A stretch of DNA of 64,000 nt, from NCBI GenBank assembly GCA_036925085.1, contig JAUPFP010000065.1:607501-671500 (forward strand), read 5' to 3'. This DNA is from Brachycybe producta. Lineage: Eukaryota > Arthropoda > Diplopoda > Playtdesmida > Andrognathidae. A program made the translations under genes and the position numbers. The notes below the pieces were generated by a model, which saw nothing but the letters and a program-made list of their open reading frames with translations, was not told where the DNA came from and did no database searches. Of this stretch, positions 10,859 through 20,513 are shown one piece after another (positions within the stretch are counted from its first letter, which is position 1; the number at the start of each line of letters is the position of its first letter).

Positions 10859-12937
10859 ATGAAAGCCCTGGCGAAGAGGGAGGCACAGTTGGAGAGGACG
10901 AAGGCTGCCTTGGCGAAGTTTACGCCGGCAGTGGGTCTTCTCCCTGTGTCGCCAGCTCATCCTGAGGGAGCTGCTGGTGCTGCCTGGCCTGTTGGTCAGT
11001 CTCCGGTTTCGGGACCAACCGAAACGGAGGCTGGCTGTTCAAGCTGGCGGTCTGCAACTCCCAAGAGGGACCGAAGAGCGGAAAAGAAGGCCAATCAGCC
11101 TTCTCCTCCCGCTCCGAGGAAGAGCACTCGTGCCAGTGGTGGTGGTGGTCAGGGACAGAAACGTCCCCGCCCCTTCACCCCACCTTTGGCCAGTAATCCG
11201 GTGGAAAAGAAGGCTAAGACCTCTCGTGGAGGTCCGGCCGGCTTTCCCAGACGAAAGTGGAGCCAGGAGGACCGCTTGCGGTACCACCAGGCACAAGCGG
11301 CCAGATGTGCTGCCCTTGTCCTGCGGGACAAGAAGGCTGCACGCCGTCGGGAGTTTGAGCTCCAGGCCTCTCAGTTTCCGCCCCTGCGGGACGCTGATGC
11401 CAGGAACCCGCTCAGTACAGGGGAACCTCCCGTCGGAGTTGGTGCCACTCCTATTCCGAGTGCCACCACGGCCGCTGGCCAACAGCGTATCGCCCAGAGG
11501 GGGGCGATACAAGCTGCCAAGGCACCTCACCAAGGTGCGGCAGTTAAACCTGTTGGTGGCAAGGGTCAGCCGACCCTTGCCCCGGAGAAGAGAGATCTTC
11601 CCCGGGATGGAAAGGGACGCTTCGTGGCAACACGAGCGTCCTCGACCGTCAGTTCGGCTACGGGAGCTAGTTCAAAGACTAGTACAGCTTCGGCTAGAAA
11701 GTCTGCGACTAGTAAGTCCGGTCAATCGAAGGGGGCTAACCACCCTCCTAAGACTGACTGGCCCGGTAAGTCTGTGAGCTTCGGTGCGTCCAGCTCAAAG
11801 CACGGTGAACCTTCTTCTCATGAAAAGAAGAAAAAGAAAAAGAAGAAAAAGAAGGGCAAGAAGGCCCATCATGAGAAGAAGGGAGGTCCGAAAGCTTCCA
11901 CCTGTGGGTCCCAGGGGACTGGTGGTGGTGGAAGTATCGGGACCGAGGAGGAGGAGTCCCGACACGGTGCGACCGTGTCGGCCGGGAGCCAAAAGCACCA
12001 TACCCGTCATAGTAGGACGGCGCGGATGGATGATCAGTCAATGCGAGACGTTGTTCTCGGTATACCGTCATCCTCCCCGAAGATGGTGGCGGTACCAAAC
12101 TTGTCAGTTCGGTCGGTGGGAACTCTCCACCGGGTCAGCTCACCGTTACCTAGCGGTGGGGGCAGCCCGGCGGGGAAAAATGACGTTCCCGCCAAACGTG
12201 GTCCCGTGCCTTCCGTAGGAAGGACACCCTTCTCTCCGGGTCCCGATGATGGGGTCTTTGCGGCCCTAGGACCGGAAGAAAGAGCCAAGTCTCCTGAGCC
12301 CGAGGGCAAGGGTCGACGCTTTGGTGCGGAGCCTCCGTATTCAGAAGGAGAGGTCTTTCTGAATAACCGGCTTGGTCTGTGGCAGGACCAGCCGGGAATG
12401 GAGGGGTACCAATACCACGGATACTATCGTCTGGGAGAGCCACTCCCAGTTCCGTGGACGCCGTCGTTGCCGTCATTTGCCATGCGCTATGTGCTGGCAT
12501 TTGGCAGTACGGACTATCCGGTGTTGCTGGTCGTCAACCCGGTAAGGAGATGCTTTGCTGTTCTAGACGTGGTGGGGACAGGAGCTGGACTAGTACATGT
12601 AGCCCAGCTCGCGGCCCCATACGTCCAGCGTCTCCTTGGCTGCGACTTGGAAGGAATGGTGGGAGAATTTGTCACCCACCCTCTACGAGGTAGCGTGTCC
12701 GATCCCGCGGCCGCTCTCGTAGACCTTCTGACAAGTCGGACTCTTCGTCAGAGTCCGCAACTTGACACACTTGCCGTCGAAGCGTTTCGACAGCAAGAGG
12801 TGTTAAGACTCAGGGGGACTGATTTCGATGTCGGTCTCGGGTGGAGAAACACCCGGATGTGTTCATGGTGGATACGTCGGTGGATGTCGGAGTGGATGGT
12901 GGCTCCGATGAATCCACCACCGAAGAAATCAGTCTGA
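10859..12937 (+). CDS. Gypsy-1 third gene (unknown function)
   Basis: Open frame of 692 codons between the post-integrase region and the 3' LTR. The first ~480 residues are basic and low complexity (Lys, Arg, Ala, Ser, Pro), with a run of about ten lysines encoded near 11823-11860 that looks like a nuclear or nucleolar targeting signal. The last ~200 residues, from about 12340, look globular: FLNNRLGLWQDQPGMEG, a hydrophobic strand pair around MRYVLAFG and PVLLVVNP, then VHVAQLAAPYV and a Trp-rich end (MCSWWIRRWM). No signal peptide or membrane anchor is seen, so it does not look like an envelope gene. Related C-termini occur in Gypsy-3 and Gypsy-2. I do not recognise the family. Confidence 0.75.
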   Translation: MKALAKREAQLERTKAALAKFTPAVGLLPVSPAHPEGAAGAAWPVGQSPVSGPTETEAGCSSWRSATPKRDRRAEKKANQPSPPAPRKSTRASGGGGQGQKRPRPFTPPLASNPVEKKAKTSRGGPAGFPRRKWSQEDRLRYHQAQAARCAALVLRDKKAARRREFELQASQFPPLRDADARNPLSTGEPPVGVGATPIPSATTAAGQQRIAQRGAIQAAKAPHQGAAVKPVGGKGQPTLAPEKRDLPRDGKGRFVATRASSTVSSATGASSKTSTASARKSATSKSGQSKGANHPPKTDWPGKSVSFGASSSKHGEPSSHEKKKKKKKKKKGKKAHHEKKGGPKASTCGSQGTGGGGSIGTEEEESRHGATVSAGSQKHHTRHSRTARMDDQSMRDVVLGIPSSSPKMVAVPNLSVRSVGTLHRVSSPLPSGGGSPAGKNDVPAKRGPVPSVGRTPFSPGPDDGVFAALGPEERAKSPEPEGKGRRFGAEPPYSEGEVFLNNRLGLWQDQPGMEGYQYHGYYRLGEPLPVPWTPSLPSFAMRYVLAFGSTDYPVLLVVNPVRRCFAVLDVVGTGAGLVHVAQLAAPYVQRLLGCDLEGMVGEFVTHPLRGSVSDPAAALVDLLTSRTLRQSPQLDTLAVEAFRQQEVLRLRGTDFDVGLGWRNTRMCSWWIRRWMSEWMVAPMNPPPKKSV

Positions 12938-13017
12938 AACTGAGTGGGGGTCATGGGCGCAATCCTTGCTGGCTCAGCCGACCTGATCCCGGGGCGGATC
13001 AGGGAAGTTGAGAGGAT

Positions 13018-13843
13018 TGTGACGACCCAGTTCTGCTCCTTTTTGGTGCAGAACTAAATCCCATGTCGTCTGCTAGGCACTTGCTAAATTGAGTGCTAGG
13101 CAGACGACAAAATGGCCAGCAAGGGTCCCTGTCCTCCCCCAGGTGGAGCAGCCTGGGGGTGTATATAATGGTGGTGGCCATTGTATACTGGACAGTGGAA
13201 GTGAAACCCTTGATGTGTGCAGGTGTTAGAAGTGCTCCTTCAATCTACAGGTGGCCAAGATGGCCGCCATTCATCTCTTTGTTTCCTTGGAGTGTGGAGG
13301 TTGTTAACCTCTTCTCCTGGCTGGGATTAGCCAGGAGTTTCATCTTTTATCATCTATTTGCATCTCTTGTTTTGGCTCTCTGCTGGTAGAATTTACCAGC
13401 AGATATTGCCTGTATACAGTGAGTGTTTTTATTTATTCCCTTGAATAAATTATCATATTATTTTCACTCTCCACTGGTGTCCGTGTCTTTATTCTTATAA
13501 TACTGGGGAAGTTACCGCGGGGAGGGTGGGGGTTCTCGGCTGGGGTTGCTGCCCACCACCGTCCTGTCTTCGGCATGTTCATCCTCGTGTCGGCCGGTGC
13601 TTCGCGCGCGGTTCATCCACGGTAGGATTCATCGGGAATCTACCGTGGATTCCTCGACTTGTTCGGCGGTCATTCGTCCGTCGACTTGCGGCGAGGAGGA
13701 TCCTCCGATCGGCGCTACCCGTGGCACGGACGGGTACAAGAGGAGGGCTGGCCAGCGCTTCGACCCGTCCCAAGGAGGGTCAACGGCGGTAAGTAAGATA
13801 AATTTACCGTAGGTCATTGTAGCGACCAAGTCGGGTCGTTACA
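13018..13843 (+). repeat. Gypsy-1 3' LTR (826 bp)
   Basis: Same length as the 5' LTR, with one difference noticed by eye. A purine-rich tract (AGGGAAGTTGAGAGGAT) precedes it, as expected for a plus-strand primer. It is followed by TACA at 13844-13847, which matches the base run before the 5' LTR. Confidence 0.95.
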
Positions 13844-13847
13844 TACA

Positions 13848-15388
13848 TGTCACCCAACATAGCAACCATACAGGTAATCTATGGCGAGTGCACTTTTGTA
13901 CTTATAAATATATATGCTGAACCATCAGAAAATTTAGATGATATCCTCCAAACCATAGAGGCCCTCTTAACAGAAAGAAGGGAACCAATCTTAATTGTGG
14001 GCGATTTTAATGCAAAGCACCCAGCGTGGGAGCCCAACATAAGAGGTAATAAACTGATTGAATTCATCCTTGCACACCGCTTGGATGTCCACAATAAGGC
14101 TGAGCACGGGCCAACATTTTGCTCATCAAACGGGGTCAGTTGGATCGACCTCAATGTAAGAGATCTTGAGATAGCCAACTAGGAAATAATGCAAATAGAG
14201 ACTCTTAGCGATCATAAATACATCCGATTTGATATCAAAGTGCAAAACGTCAAATATAATTGGAAGATTAAACTAAATTGGAAGAATACAAAGTGGGATG
14301 AATTCTGTGAAACTCTATCCTCAAGATTGAATGTGCTCTCCTTTACCGACCCACACTCGGTAGCTGAAGAAATTAATAATGCAAGCAAGGACGCCTGCTT
14401 CCGACATATGTGCCAAATAAACCCACATAGACGTAAAAAAAAAGTGGTGGAACTGCGAACTCGACCACCTCAGGAAACACGTAAGGAAAGCTAGGAAGAT
14501 AAGCCAAAAAGCACCAATAGGCATTGTGAGGGATAACATTAAAACATAAGGAGCTTAGGAAATCATTTAAGGCGAAAATCAACGCCGCAAAAATACACTC
14601 TTGGAAGTCCTTCTGTGAGAGTACTGCATCGGCTAACCCTTATAGCCTACCCTACAAAATTCTAGCCGGTAAGACTAAGCCCTTAGAATTATTAACAACA
14701 ATTGAGAAAAAAGATGGGACATGGACTCGTAATGAGGGCAAAACTATGAAGTACCTCTTGGTCGAGTATTTCCCTGAAGACAACCTTATAAATGAGTCAG
14801 AATTACAAGGGGCGGTAAGGGCATCGGCAATGAATCAGGGTAATCCTGGAGTTCAAGACGAACCCCCATTTAGTAGAAGTGAACTGGAGGAGGCAATTAA
14901 AGAAGTGGATGTATCAAAAGCACCTGGGGGGATGATATACCACCAGTGGTACTTAAACACCTTCAAGGAATAGGAGACCAAGTTCTCCTGAAAGCATTTA
15001 ATGTGTCTAGCCATGGGGAAATTTCTCAAATGCAAAGGTGGTATGGGTCTAGAAAGATAAGGGTAGGAACTATAGGCCTATCTGCCTGTTACCTGTTATA
15101 GGCAAACTCCTAGATAAGCTATGCACAAAAAGGCTCTTTCTTTCTGGAAAAAGGGGGCACTTATCTGACGAGCAATATGGCTTCCGGGAGAGTAGAAGCA
15201 CCATTATTGCTATTGACTCTATTCAGATAAAACTCCGAAATTTTAAAAGTCAGAAGACACATGCATTGGTTATATCACTAGATATTAGAAATGCTTTTAA
15301 CTGAGCCTGGTATCCACAAACAATTAAGAAGCTGCAAGAAATAGTGTCTGCCAAACCTAGTAGATCTTATAAAATCCTTTAAAAATAG
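13848..15388 (+). mobile_element. LINE-A segment 2: APE endonuclease and N-terminal RT
   Basis: Continuation of LINE-A after Gypsy-1. From 13847 the frame reads an APE endonuclease with CTFVLINIYAEPS and the signature ILIVGDFNAKHPAWEP (near 14000-14030). A degraded linker follows, then reverse transcriptase: a blurred NYRPICLLPVIGKLLDK near 15070-15110, LSDEQYGFRESRS near 15160 and VISLDIRNAFN near 15270-15300 (palm motif A). Several stops and shifts are present, so it is a dead copy. The text breaks off near 15388, just after SFKNRT, where the WDR82 terminal-exon block begins. It resumes at about 29463 with the next RT motif. Confidence 0.85.
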
Positions 15389-16376
15389 AACAGAAACAAC
15401 TACAACATTTATTGTATACTGTGGAGGTTTTCTGTGATTCATGTAGTTCTGGCATGCAATTTGCTGATCTGTGTAAAAGTCAATAGGATTCAACTATTCA
15501 TAACAATATTAAAGTGCAACCACAAAATTAATTGATTCTATAAATACAGTATGTTTAATTTAAAAAGTGTTTGAAAACTGTGGCAAATTTCATAAATAAA
15601 AAGTTTATGCTATGCAAATTTTATTTTAGGGCAAAAATGATACTGAGCTACTGACTGGCATGCCTGCTCTTTGCCCTGGCCAGATTATAAAAGTTAACAT
15701 ACTGCCTGTCGTTCTATCTTGAATATAACAATAATGTCACACATTGGGTTATAGAAATTAAACTTGCAAAGTTTAGTCCAAATAGGCCGAAGGTTGTAGA
15801 ATATATAGGAAAGAGACGGACAAATAATTTACATTGCTTACTTTTTAACATATATTATTTCATATTTATATGAAAACACTATCATTATTCTATTGCTTGT
15901 TAATAAACAACATTTTTGTTTTACCATCTGGGGCAAAAATAAATTTTTGGTGAGCCCTTTCTGGATGAAGTTTATGTACATAGAGCTGTCCATAAGAAAA
16001 ACATGGATTGTCCAAGTTAACACCACCTAACCATTACCTGCAACATCTTTTGTTGAAATATACGTCAAGAATAACCCAACGATTGCCAAACTAATTTTTA
16101 AATTAAAAAAATGTCATTAAAATCATAAAAAAAAAACTTAAAAATGACGTGATTCTTGAGTTTTTAAACGTCATCTGTTGTTGTTTGGCATAAGTTTGCC
16201 AGTGCCCGACATATAAAATGTTGCAAAATTCGAAAATGCAAAAAGATATATTGGTTAATAATATGGGTGAGTTTATTCTTTTTTTAACAATGTGCGGCAG
16301 TTGATATTACACTCCATCTTCAACCGTGGGTAACCAAAACGCCTGCAAGAAAAAAAATACATGAAGTGAATTTGAA
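15389..16376 (-). repeat. Duplicated block A carrying a WDR82 terminal exon
   Basis: About 1 kb nearly identical to 34518-35471 (block B), with a few small indels; A has a ~60-base stretch near 15975-16035 that B lacks. Read on the minus strand it contains a short piece of intron with a splice acceptor, the last coding exon of WDR82 and AT-rich downstream sequence. It sits inside the reverse transcriptase of LINE-A and is interrupted at 16376 by LINE-B. The last bases of the shared block (GTGCAGTTTGTTATTGTAAT) lie on the far side of LINE-B near 29434-29462. It looks like a segmental duplication of a host gene end into a mobile element. Confidence 0.75.
16307..16342 (-). CDS. WDR82: WDR82 terminal exon, copy A
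   Basis: Minus-strand coding exon AFWLPTVEDGV followed by TAA. It is preceded by a good splice acceptor (TTTTTTTTCTTGCAG in minus orientation, 16343-16357). It enters in phase 0, which matches the exon ending ...ACTNM at 54681. Vertebrate WDR82 ends in AFWLPTIDD, so the identity is clear. A minus-strand AATAAA lies about 30 bases past the stop (16272-16277). The exon is intact but lies inside LINE-A with LINE-B abutting its intron side, about 19 kb further from the upstream exons than copy B. Whether it is ever spliced is unknown. It differs from copy B in the last residue (V versus L). Confidence 0.7.
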   Translation of the reverse strand, partial: AFWLPTVEDGV

Positions 16377-16469
16377 TTTTGAATTTGAAAAATTACTCTG
16401 CAAGCAGCCATAAAGTCCAAGTGCAGCATAGAAAATGCATTGTCAAAACCAGAAAAAATAAAACCCTAT
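16377..16469 (-). mobile_element. LINE-B 3' end (distal piece)
   Basis: On the minus strand this reads TTTTGACAATGCATTTTCTA and then a stretch ending GGCTGCTTGCAGAGTA plus an AT-rich tail. It matches the 3' untranslated sequence after Gypsy-3 at 52795-52880 (GACAATGCTTAATGCTGCAT ... GGCTGCTAGCAGAGTA). It is the last part of the LINE-B copy whose coding part is 27891-29430, cut off from it by Gypsy-2. The tail is built of AAATTC-like units. Confidence 0.65.
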
Positions 16470-16997
16470 TGTAACACGCCGAGATTCTGTTTCCGGGCGG
16501 TCCTACTCCGTGGGGAACCTGAACCTACGCTCACTCGATTTTATGTCCCTAAATAAAGTTTAAACGGAGCCGGAGAGAATGTAGAAACGAACTTTTAATA
16601 AAATATATACAAGACATAACGAATGATGAAGACACTTTATAAAATAAGAACCTCGAAAGGCTTAAGACTGTTCCTTTCCCGGAACATCAAAATGACGATG
16701 CGTCCAGATTGATGATCAGCTGAGAAAGAACAGCTGATATTTGAATTTGCCTCTCAGTTTGATAGCGATCGTCTACGCCCCTTTTGTGACGTAGCGATCG
16801 CCTGATTGGCCAATTCACCTATCAGCTGTGACAGTTCAGACGTCATCGATCTGGCCTCGTGAGAGCGGCCAACAATTTGAAGAGAAAGGGAGGAAGGAAG
16901 GGAGATCGATACGATAATCGATCTCTTGATAGAGATTATGCAGCACGTTTGTGTACAACCCCTGATAAGCCAGACACCCGAAACGTGGCGTGTCACA
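16470..16997 (-). repeat. Gypsy-2 3' LTR (528 bp)
   Basis: Inverted termini TGTAACACGCC and GGCGTGTCACA. On the internal side it is adjoined by CCCCCCAACTAG (17000-17011), whose minus-strand reading is a polypurine tract. It is nearly identical to 27359-27886. Confidence 0.95.
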
Positions 16998-17793
16998 TTC
17001 CCCCCAACTAGATGTGAAACACGTCCCTGTGTTTTCGATAGAGCAAGAAGTGAAAGAAAGCAAAGAAGAAATTTTGCAGAGCTGGAACGCTTGCTTCAAC
17101 GTCCCAGCGAGAACAACCCCCTAATTAAAATTTTGTCTGGTTTCGGCCTTTTGAGGTTCTGCAAAAACTTAGATAATTTAGCTATGCCCGTGACCAGTGG
17201 ATACCAGCGGCCTCAGGCATATACAAGAAATACAAATGTATATTTTTAAAAGAGATATCACTGAAAATACAAGTCTAGCCGACACAATTGACTAGTTTCA
17301 CATGCATGAATCTATATCCAAACACGTTTAACAGGGAGGGATAAAGAGACTGGTCAGGACTTATGACCAGTACCTTCGCAAAATTTGACTATTTGGTATG
17401 AATAGATCAGATTAAACAAAATGACTAGATCCGGCGTAAACGGAACAATCGTTCTTGCTCGAGTACAAGACTAGTCCGAACAGCTGACTAGTAAACATGT
17501 GAATGGAATGGTTAATAAAAACAGATTATAAAACAAATTCCAACAATAAATGCAAACAAAGTGACAAGGCTTTGATTAAAAAAAAAACTTATCAGTTCCC
17601 AGAAATTCACTCTAATAGTCCGCATCGATCCACTTCAGGTCACGTCCGCTGAGATCCCTCTGAAACAGCCCATGTATGGTTGCATCGGTGGCTGCCTCCC
17701 TGGAGTTGGTTAGCTGCCGAAGATGATGGTACACAGCGTCCCATAGTATGGCAGGACGAAAGGCTTCCTCCGTTGGCTCCTGTTGATGCCCTA

Positions 17794-20391
17794 CTACCCG
17801 GAAAAGAGCGTCCTCCTCTCCTCTCCTCTACGGCAGAACTGCCGTAGACCCACTTGATAAGCGCACAAGCGCACCTGTCCGGGAAAGTAGAACACCTCGA
17901 TGTGACGATGTCCAGGGAAGATCACAGCAGTGGCGAGAGCCTGGCACACTGTTAACCCCACAACGAAACGACGTGGTGTCATCGGAAAGGATAACTCCGG
18001 TGCGCGTTCCTCCAAATCGAAGTGTCCCAAATATAGTGTCCCGGTTGGTCTGGCCTCCATCTGCCAGCTCACCCAGTGATTATTGAGGTGCATCTCTCCC
18101 CTGGCAACTGACCGCCGAGGACGACGTTGACGTGGGGTTTGAGGCTCCCCAGTAGTAAATGCCGCAGAGCGAGTGTTATTCTCCGTTGAGGTGCCTTGAC
18201 TATTACATGGCACCAAAGACCAGTCTGTGACGTCGCTTGGGGTAGCAGGCTGATTTGCAGAAGTGAACTCCGCAGCGAAAGCTGCATCCCGAGCCATTAT
18301 CTCGGCGAATGGGTCCTCCCGAGTAGCCTCGGACCCTTCGGTTGCGGTGGCAACGTCCCTGGTTCGTCGATCACGGGACTCAGTTAGCGAACTCATATCA
18401 GTTTCGGGAAGAATCTCGGTTTGGACTTCTGCAGAGGAACCCACGATGGTCGGATCCACTTCTCCCGGCTCGATTCCAGTCTCCGGCTGATCCAAACTCC
18501 GGTAGGTTACCACGAGACGAGCTTGTCGAGCGTGATGGGCAATAACTCTGGCATCATTTCGGGCCTTATGGCACGGAGCATTCTTCTTCCGTTTCCTTCG
18601 TTTCCTTTTCGCCTTGGTCTGCCCATCCGAACCAGATTCCAACTCTCCCGGAAGAAATATTGTTGGCAAACCGTGCATCTCGGTTTCGGTGTCTGAGGAA
18701 GTTACAGTTTCCTCCTGGACAATGTCCACGACCACCTTCCCCTCCTGATTCGGGCGATCTCTCAATATTCTTGGCAGAGAACCGCCAGCCTCCCGCACCC
18801 GACGACACTCAGGCTTGAGCATTTGAACGCTCTGTTTGTAGCGTTCCCTTTCCGTCTCACCTCCTGCGGAGACTGCACTGCTGGAAGCATTTTCAGTAGT
18901 AGCTTCCGCAAACCGAACTGCACGAGCTTGCCGCATGATGTCCAGTACCTCCTGCGGATTCAACGATGGCAGCCTTCTTTCCCACTCCGCCTCTTCTTTG
19001 GCTTCATATTCAGCCTGTTCTCTTAAGGCCTGTTCTCTGGAGTGTTGAGGTTGCTCCAGGATCGATGCCGCAGATAATTTCGCGGTCACTGGCAAACCTG
19101 CCTGCCGGTACTGCCCGTGAATCTGTTGCAGTTCCACCAGGCTCTGCCGTTGGCGAGCCTCAATCCCCTGATTGATTTGGTTGAGCCGATCCCGAAGATC
19201 CTCCTTCTCTTCCCATTCCGCAACAGTGGGACCCTTGCCCCAGTTCTTAGGCTCTGCTCCTCCTGGCATACATTGGCCTGGAGCAATGGATTCACGGAAC
19301 TCCCTGGTGGCTCCTAAAGGCATGGTCTCGATATCGATCCTGGATTCGTTCTGTTCCTGTATGTGGACGGACTCCTCTAGACGCATAGGACGAATCGAGG
19401 ACACATAAGGCTCCACACCTTCTCGTCCCAGATTAGCTGGCTGCCGACCAAGTACTCGTTGATGTCTATCCCCAGTCCTTTGAAAGTTCGTAGGCTGTTG
19501 AAAGTACCGTTCTGGACGAGATCGACGATTTCCGGATCCCGGAAACCGTGTCCCACGTCCAGAGCGATCCCCAGTCGTTGGCGGCGGAGTGACAGCACGG
19601 AGATGTCTCCGCCAATTGCCTCTGCCGGAAGACATCGTTAAAATGTTATCAAAGTCACTTACAATCAGAGTCCAAGATATTGTCCCGGCTGTAAGTTTTT
19701 CTTCCCGGCAATCAGTTCCAAACGACAACACACAACCAGGCTCCAAAACTTCTGGTCGATTCAGAAGAGTCCTCCTCTGATGTCTGCCACCGTCACTGCC
19801 ACTGGCACAAACTCCAACACTAAAGTTGTCACTGACAAAATTTATATCAATAAACTTTATCGAAAATAAAAGCGAATCCAACTTCTTCAGCCTTGAAAAA
19901 GGCTTTTGCTTTTGGCCGTTAAAATCAAACTTCTGAAGAACAAAGAACCATAAAAACTCCGCGACTTTACCACCCTTCTCCTCTGGTAACCAAATCGAAA
20001 GTGAAGCGTCTTTTGGCACTTCTTTCGATAAGTTGTTACCATATCCTTGCGCGTGGATATAGCCACAGGTGGTATTGGTCAGCGGCCTTATCACAACCTT
20101 ACCATTATTGGTCCATGACCTTCTTCCTCCAGAAATGGGAGGAGTCTCTGACGTCATTTGTTGACATGTGATGGTACCAAAATTTTCCAAACTTCTTTCC
20201 CACGCTTCCCCTAGTTTTCGCGCCTGGGTGTGAAGTTTCTTTCGAATTTTGATGACGCCACCTGGATCCATCGACTTCAATCTCGACAGTTCTTTATTGA
20301 AATCCAGTTCCGGAAGTACCAGGTCCTCCATTTTCGACAAGCCGTTGTCATTTCTGCCGCTAAATTCATCGTGATCATGTGTTCCTCGCAC
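17794..20391 (-). CDS. Gypsy-2 third gene (unknown function)
   Basis: Open frame of 865 codons downstream of pol. The N-terminal ~250 residues include a charged segment. The middle (residues about 250-700) is arginine-, glutamate- and serine-rich with a coiled-coil-like glutamine/glutamate stretch (WEEKEDLRDRLNQINQGIEA). A basic KAKRKRRKRKK patch (residues about 615-630) looks like a nuclear signal. The last ~100 residues form a compact region, MHLNNHWVSWQ ... MTPRRFVVGL ... RHIEVFYFPGQVRL, that lines up with the C-terminal region of the Gypsy-1 and Gypsy-3 third genes. The true start may lie further in, for example at MSSGRGNW. No signal peptide, membrane segment or known catalytic motif was recognised. 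Confidence 0.75.
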   Translation of the reverse strand: MRGTHDHDEFSGRNDNGLSKMEDLVLPELDFNKELSRLKSMDPGGVIKIRKKLHTQARKLGEAWERSLENFGTITCQQMTSETPPISGGRRSWTNNGKVVIRPLTNTTCGYIHAQGYGNNLSKEVPKDASLSIWLPEEKGGKVAEFLWFFVLQKFDFNGQKQKPFSRLKKLDSLLFSIKFIDINFVSDNFSVGVCASGSDGGRHQRRTLLNRPEVLEPGCVLSFGTDCREEKLTAGTISWTLIVSDFDNILTMSSGRGNWRRHLRAVTPPPTTGDRSGRGTRFPGSGNRRSRPERYFQQPTNFQRTGDRHQRVLGRQPANLGREGVEPYVSSIRPMRLEESVHIQEQNESRIDIETMPLGATREFRESIAPGQCMPGGAEPKNWGKGPTVAEWEEKEDLRDRLNQINQGIEARQRQSLVELQQIHGQYRQAGLPVTAKLSAASILEQPQHSREQALREQAEYEAKEEAEWERRLPSLNPQEVLDIMRQARAVRFAEATTENASSSAVSAGGETERERYKQSVQMLKPECRRVREAGGSLPRILRDRPNQEGKVVVDIVQEETVTSSDTETEMHGLPTIFLPGELESGSDGQTKAKRKRRKRKKNAPCHKARNDARVIAHHARQARLVVTYRSLDQPETGIEPGEVDPTIVGSSAEVQTEILPETDMSSLTESRDRRTRDVATATEGSEATREDPFAEIMARDAAFAAEFTSANQPATPSDVTDWSLVPCNSQGTSTENNTRSAAFTTGEPQTPRQRRPRRSVARGEMHLNNHWVSWQMEARPTGTLYLGHFDLEERAPELSFPMTPRRFVVGLTVCQALATAVIFPGHRHIEVFYFPGQVRLCAYQVGLRQFCRRGEERRTLFSG

Positions 20392-20513
20392 CGTTGGATA
20401 AATTTCTAATTTTATTTTGCCGATAAAAAGTTTGTCAACGGAAAAACATTCTTCCAGTCGATCTTCAAGAATATGGTCGAAAGGTAAATCAACTTTGCTC
20501 CTATTTTCATCGT

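Larger units (their letters stand above)
774..13843 (+). mobile_element. Gypsy-1: Ty3/gypsy LTR retrotransposon, nearly whole, 13.1 kb
   Basis: Complete element with two 826-base LTRs, inserted in LINE-A and flanked by TACA at 770-773 and 13844-13847. Order: 5' LTR, primer-binding site, hairpin-array leader, gag, pol (protease, reverse transcriptase, RNase H, integrase), a long post-integrase region with a second motif array, a third gene, a purine-rich tract (about 12998-13017) and the 3' LTR. Protease, RT, RNase H, integrase order places it in Ty3/gypsy. The LTRs differ at one position by eye, so the insertion is young. The pol region carries about two or three breaks; gag and the third gene are open. 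It is far longer than a typical 5-7 kb gypsy element because of the leader and the 3' third. Confidence 0.95.

Noticed and set aside
12340-12620. Weak resemblance of the third-gene C-terminus to Ulp1/C48-type proteases (LNN near the start, hydrophobic strand pair)
   Set aside because: No catalytic His-Trp, Asp or Cys pattern could be placed, so the likeness is too slight to name a family.
10859-12937. Third gene as an envelope gene
   Set aside because: No signal peptide, transmembrane anchor, furin-type site or Cys-rich ectodomain was seen. The product is basic and looks nuclear.
16754-17249. Coding frames across the Gypsy-2 LTR boundary
   Set aside because: One frame recurs in the other LTR and the other spans the LTR edge without a recognisable domain.
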